Shown here: positions 6,976-8,037 of the stretch, one piece after another
How the letters are laid out: every line of letters starts with the position of its first letter
Numbering within the stretch: the stretch's first letter is position 1
NCBI GenBank assembly: GCA_937884385.1
Contig: CALGCW010000132.1
Coordinates: 1 to 8,037, forward strand
From: an uncultured Clostridia bacterium
GTDB lineage: Bacteria; Bacillota; Clostridia; Oscillospirales; CAG-272
DNA length: 8,037 nucleotides
Direction: 5' to 3'
Made by a program: the position numbers and the translations under genes
The notes under the pieces: model-generated
What the model was told of the DNA's origin: nothing
Databases searched by the model: none
Seen by the model: the letters and a program-made list of their open reading frames with translations, nothing else

Positions 6976-7011
6976 ATCCAATCTGGTGTAACTTTTTGTC
7001 TTACGGCAAAA

Positions 7012-7028
7012 CGGCACCTGCAGTGCCG
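7012..7028. repeat. Short GC-rich hairpin upstream of the kinase remnant
   Basis: CGGCAC (7012-7017) pairs with GTGCCG (7023-7028) around CTGCA. It lies about 50 bases 5' of the kinase start and has no T tract in the minus-strand direction, so it is not an obvious terminator. Confidence 0.4.
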
Positions 7029-7063
7029 AGAATATCCCACCATTCCGCCCAAACACAATGCTA

Positions 7064-7093
7064 TTGATAAATATATCACCCGTGATATATCAA
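7064..7093. repeat. AT-rich palindrome, possibly operator-like
   Basis: ATATATCAC (7071-7079) and GTGATATAT (7082-7090) form a perfect 9-bp dyad around CC, and outer TTGAT and ATCAA extend it with a 4-base bulge. It lies about 100 bases 5' of the kinase start. The shape would suit a dimeric repressor, but similar palindromes also occur as parts of clostridial repeats. Confidence 0.4.
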
Positions 7094-7126
7094 TATATAA
7101 CAACAGCTATATCCGAGAACGGTCCC

Positions 7127-7144
7127 CCCTTTTTCGAAAAAGGG
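7127..7144. repeat. T5/A5 palindrome related to the dispersed repeat hairpins
   Basis: CCCTTTTTCGAAAAAGGG is a perfect 18-base palindrome. It shares the T-run/A-run core of the hairpins at 96-121, 5944-5964 and 6529-6551, with a different closing stem (CCC/GGG). The sequence to its right (GGCTTCGCGTTAC) loosely recalls the region after copy 2. Confidence 0.5.
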
Positions 7145-7204
7145 ATAGGCTTCGCGTTACTTTAATTAATCAATAAAATAAGCATATGGAAAACCAAATC
7201 TGTT

Positions 7205-7246
7205 TGCTAATTGCTATCTGCTATCAGCTAACTGCTATTTGCGATC
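7205..7246. repeat. Six-unit 7-bp tandem repeat (TGCTATC)
   Basis: Six contiguous heptamers: TGCTAAT, TGCTATC, TGCTATC, AGCTAAC, TGCTATT, TGCGATC, that is GATAGCA on the minus strand. Each differs from the consensus by at most two bases. Located in the 476-base gap between the 34-aa peptide gene and the kinase remnant, a gap in which I see no gene. Confidence 0.7.
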
Positions 7247-7283
7247 CATCATATATTTCCGTCCTTAATTCCACCCACAAATA

Positions 7284-7312
7284 TTTATGAACAGAATTAA
7301 AAACAGAATCAA
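7284..7312 (-). promoter_or_regulatory. Possible minus-strand promoter
   Basis: On the minus strand TTGATT (7307-7312) and CATAAA (7284-7289) are 17 bases apart. The -10 matches consensus at 4 of 6. It lies between the peptide genes' hairpins and the kinase remnant, facing the kinase, but about 320 bases away from it. Confidence 0.3.
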
Positions 7313-7330
7313 GTCAAAATTAAGAATATA

Positions 7331-7357
7331 CAACCCGAGGGAGAATCCCCCGGGTTG
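7331..7357 (-). terminator. GC-rich hairpin, probable terminator of the peptide transcript
   Basis: Twelve-pair stem (CAACCCGGGGGA on the minus strand) with a three-base loop. The only irregular pair is G-U in minus-strand RNA but A-C on plus, which favours minus-strand function. The downstream T content (TATATTCTTAATTTT) is modest, so termination may be imperfect. Confidence 0.5.
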
Positions 7358-7382
7358 ATACTTTTTACTAATAAGACGTCTC

Positions 7383-7415
7383 ACAATACTGCCCTGCCGT
7401 GCAAGGCAGTACTGT
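7383..7415 (-). terminator. Hairpin directly after the 34-aa peptide gene
   Basis: Arms 7383-7393 and 7405-7415 form 11 pairs, with one G-U pair that exists only in minus-strand RNA. It begins 22 bases after the peptide stop codon. There is no strong T tract, so it could protect the 3' end of the mRNA or act with the hairpin at 7331-7357. Confidence 0.4.
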
Positions 7416-7437
7416 CATTTAACGAATTTTCGGCTAA

Positions 7438-7542
7438 TTAATACCAGCCTTCGTCGATGTCACCATCCCAGATGGAGATTGTGAGTACATCTTCGAGCTC
7501 GAACTCCATGATTTCGAGCTCTGGTGTTGTGTATTTTTCCAT
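7438..7542 (-). CDS. 34-aa leader-type peptide with YxxPxL and EFELEDVLT motifs
   Basis: Very small gene, supported by AAAGGAG 11 bases before the ATG at 7542 and by similarity to the peptide just upstream. Residues 4-23 match residues 6-25 of that peptide at 14 of 20 positions. In the invariant EFELEDVLT block (13-21), six of nine codons differ and every difference is synonymous, which indicates selection on the protein. Y4-x-x-P7-x-L9 is followed by the acidic block, then Thr21 and Ser23. The C-terminus is short, acidic and aromatic, ending GWY, with no cysteines. There is no signal peptide or membrane segment. No family is assigned; it resembles a RiPP-type precursor (conserved leader, variable core), but a small structural or regulatory protein is possible. 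Confidence 0.7.
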   Translation of the reverse strand: MEKYTTPELEIMEFELEDVLTISIWDGDIDEGWY

Positions 7543-7581
7543 TATAAAAAATACTCCTTTCAGAGAATGTTTAATTTTAAT

Positions 7582-7782
7582 TTACTGAAAAAAGTCGGAA
7601 TAATCAACAATTATACTATCACCAGTTCCTACTTCTACCTTGGTAGTAGTACCGGGTAAAGTCGTAGGCATGGTTGTTGTATGCTCCTTTGTTGTGTGAA
7701 CTACAGCAGATGCAGTCAATACATCCTCCAGTTCAAACTCAACAATGTCAATTTCCGGTTTTTCGTAATTCATCGAAATCAT
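7582..7782 (-). CDS. 66-aa Thr-rich leader-type peptide, paralogue of the 34-aa peptide
   Basis: The N-terminal part shares the Y6-x-x-P9-x-I11 motif and EFELEDVLT (15-23) with the next gene. The remainder is different: residues 30-47 contain ten threonines, followed by an acidic tail ending DYSDFFQ. It has no cysteines, no signal peptide and no membrane helix. Two in-frame starts are possible, 7782 and 7773. Neither has a clear ribosome binding site, and the upstream gene stops only 6 bases before 7782, so translation is probably coupled. The 7773 start (63 aa) makes the N-terminus more like the 34-aa peptide. The downstream peptide gene starts 39 bases later. Function is not recognised; a modified-peptide precursor is the leading idea. 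Confidence 0.7.
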   Translation of the reverse strand: MISMNYEKPEIDIVEFELEDVLTASAVVHTTKEHTTTMPTTLPGTTTKVEVGTGDSIIVDYSDFFQ

Positions 7783-7788
7783 TTCGTT

Positions 7789-8037
7789 TTATGCAAATTT
7801 GAGATCAGCAACAGTGATTGTCTTTGTCTCGCATGTGTGTGCATTACCATCACGAGTTGTAATGGTTGGTGTGATTGTGTATGATGTTACAGCTGCATCA
7901 CCATTTGGAATACCAGCAATAATAACATTGAAACCAAATTCAGTTTTTGCACCGCCATCAGGGCCAATTTTGATACTATGTAATCTATTAGCGACTTGGT
8001 CCATACTAATAGTTCTTTCTAAAGGTTGGATAGGACC
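7789..8037 (-). CDS. C-terminal part of an unrecognised beta-rich protein (5' end outside window)
   Basis: The frame is open from the right window edge to the TAA at 7789 and gives 82 residues of a longer protein. An internal ATG at 8004 lacks a ribosome binding site, and 11 codons upstream of it are also open, so the gene most likely starts beyond the window. The fragment alternates hydrophobic and Thr/Gly-rich stretches (FGFNVIIAGIPNG; SYTITPTITTRDG; ETKTITVADL), the pattern of an extracellular beta-sandwich module. Only one cysteine is present, and no sorting motif, transmembrane anchor or dockerin occurs at the C-terminus. It ends 6 bases before the first possible start of the 66-aa peptide, so the genes probably share an mRNA. 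I do not recognise a named family. Confidence 0.6.
   Translation of the reverse strand, partial: GPIQPLERTISMDQVANRLHSIKIGPDGGAKTEFGFNVIIAGIPNGDAAVTSYTITPTITTRDGNAHTCETKTITVADLKFA

Noticed and set aside
7681..7884. Plus-strand frame of 67 codons at the right end
   Set aside because: It lies antisense to the peptide gene and the partial protein gene, which are supported by the shared leader and by coupling. No motif.
1..8037. CRISPR array, tRNA or rRNA genes, integrase or transposase genes
   Set aside because: I looked for regularly spaced direct repeats, cloverleaf or rRNA-like sequence, and recombinase motifs on both strands and saw none. The only tandem array is the 7-bp repeat, which has no spacers.

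Overview
The window reads as a stretch of a Clostridia-like (Bacillota) chromosome, probably from an anaerobic, gut-type lineage. The reasons are strong AGGAGG-type ribosome binding sites, a Firmicute-style RecD2 helicase without RecBC, a recD2-comF-mreB/mbl gene order, a TTG start, and intergenic spacers full of palindromic repeats. The assignment is inference; no rRNA or other taxonomic marker is present.

Left two thirds (1-5896) is a compact plus-strand housekeeping block. A repeat-bearing spacer and an intrinsic terminator (210-238) precede recD2 (264-2489). comF follows after 3 bases (2493-3248). An MreB/Mbl actin homologue (3322-4356) has its own good promoter (3262-3290) and a terminator (4368-4396). 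A PepD-type Xaa-His dipeptidase (4412-5857) ends in a terminator (5864-5896). These genes serve DNA repair, competence-type phosphoribosyltransferase function, cell shape and peptide use. Apart from recD2-comF, which look translationally coupled, nothing ties them to one pathway.

The middle (5858-6577) has no credible gene. It is a mosaic of hairpins and composite palindromes. One module, at 6447-6551, is a diverged second copy of the element at 14-121, and its stem bases have changed in a compensatory way. Related T6/A6 hairpins lie at 5944-5964 and 7127-7144.

The right end (6578-8037) is a more AT-rich, accessory-looking minus-strand segment. In transcription order it holds the 3' end of an unrecognised beta-rich protein, then two small peptides (66 and 34 aa) with nearly the same N-terminal half (a YxxPx[LI] motif, then EFELEDVLT and a Ser two residues on) but unrelated C-terminal halves. 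After hairpins and a GATAGCA heptamer repeat comes an HprK/PEPCK-like kinase cut off just after its P-loop, beside the dispersed repeat. Leader-like peptides next to an HprK-like kinase recall peptide-modifying (RiPP, especially lasso) loci. No cyclase, RRE protein or exporter is visible here, so this is a hypothesis. It is the best candidate in the window for an undescribed system.
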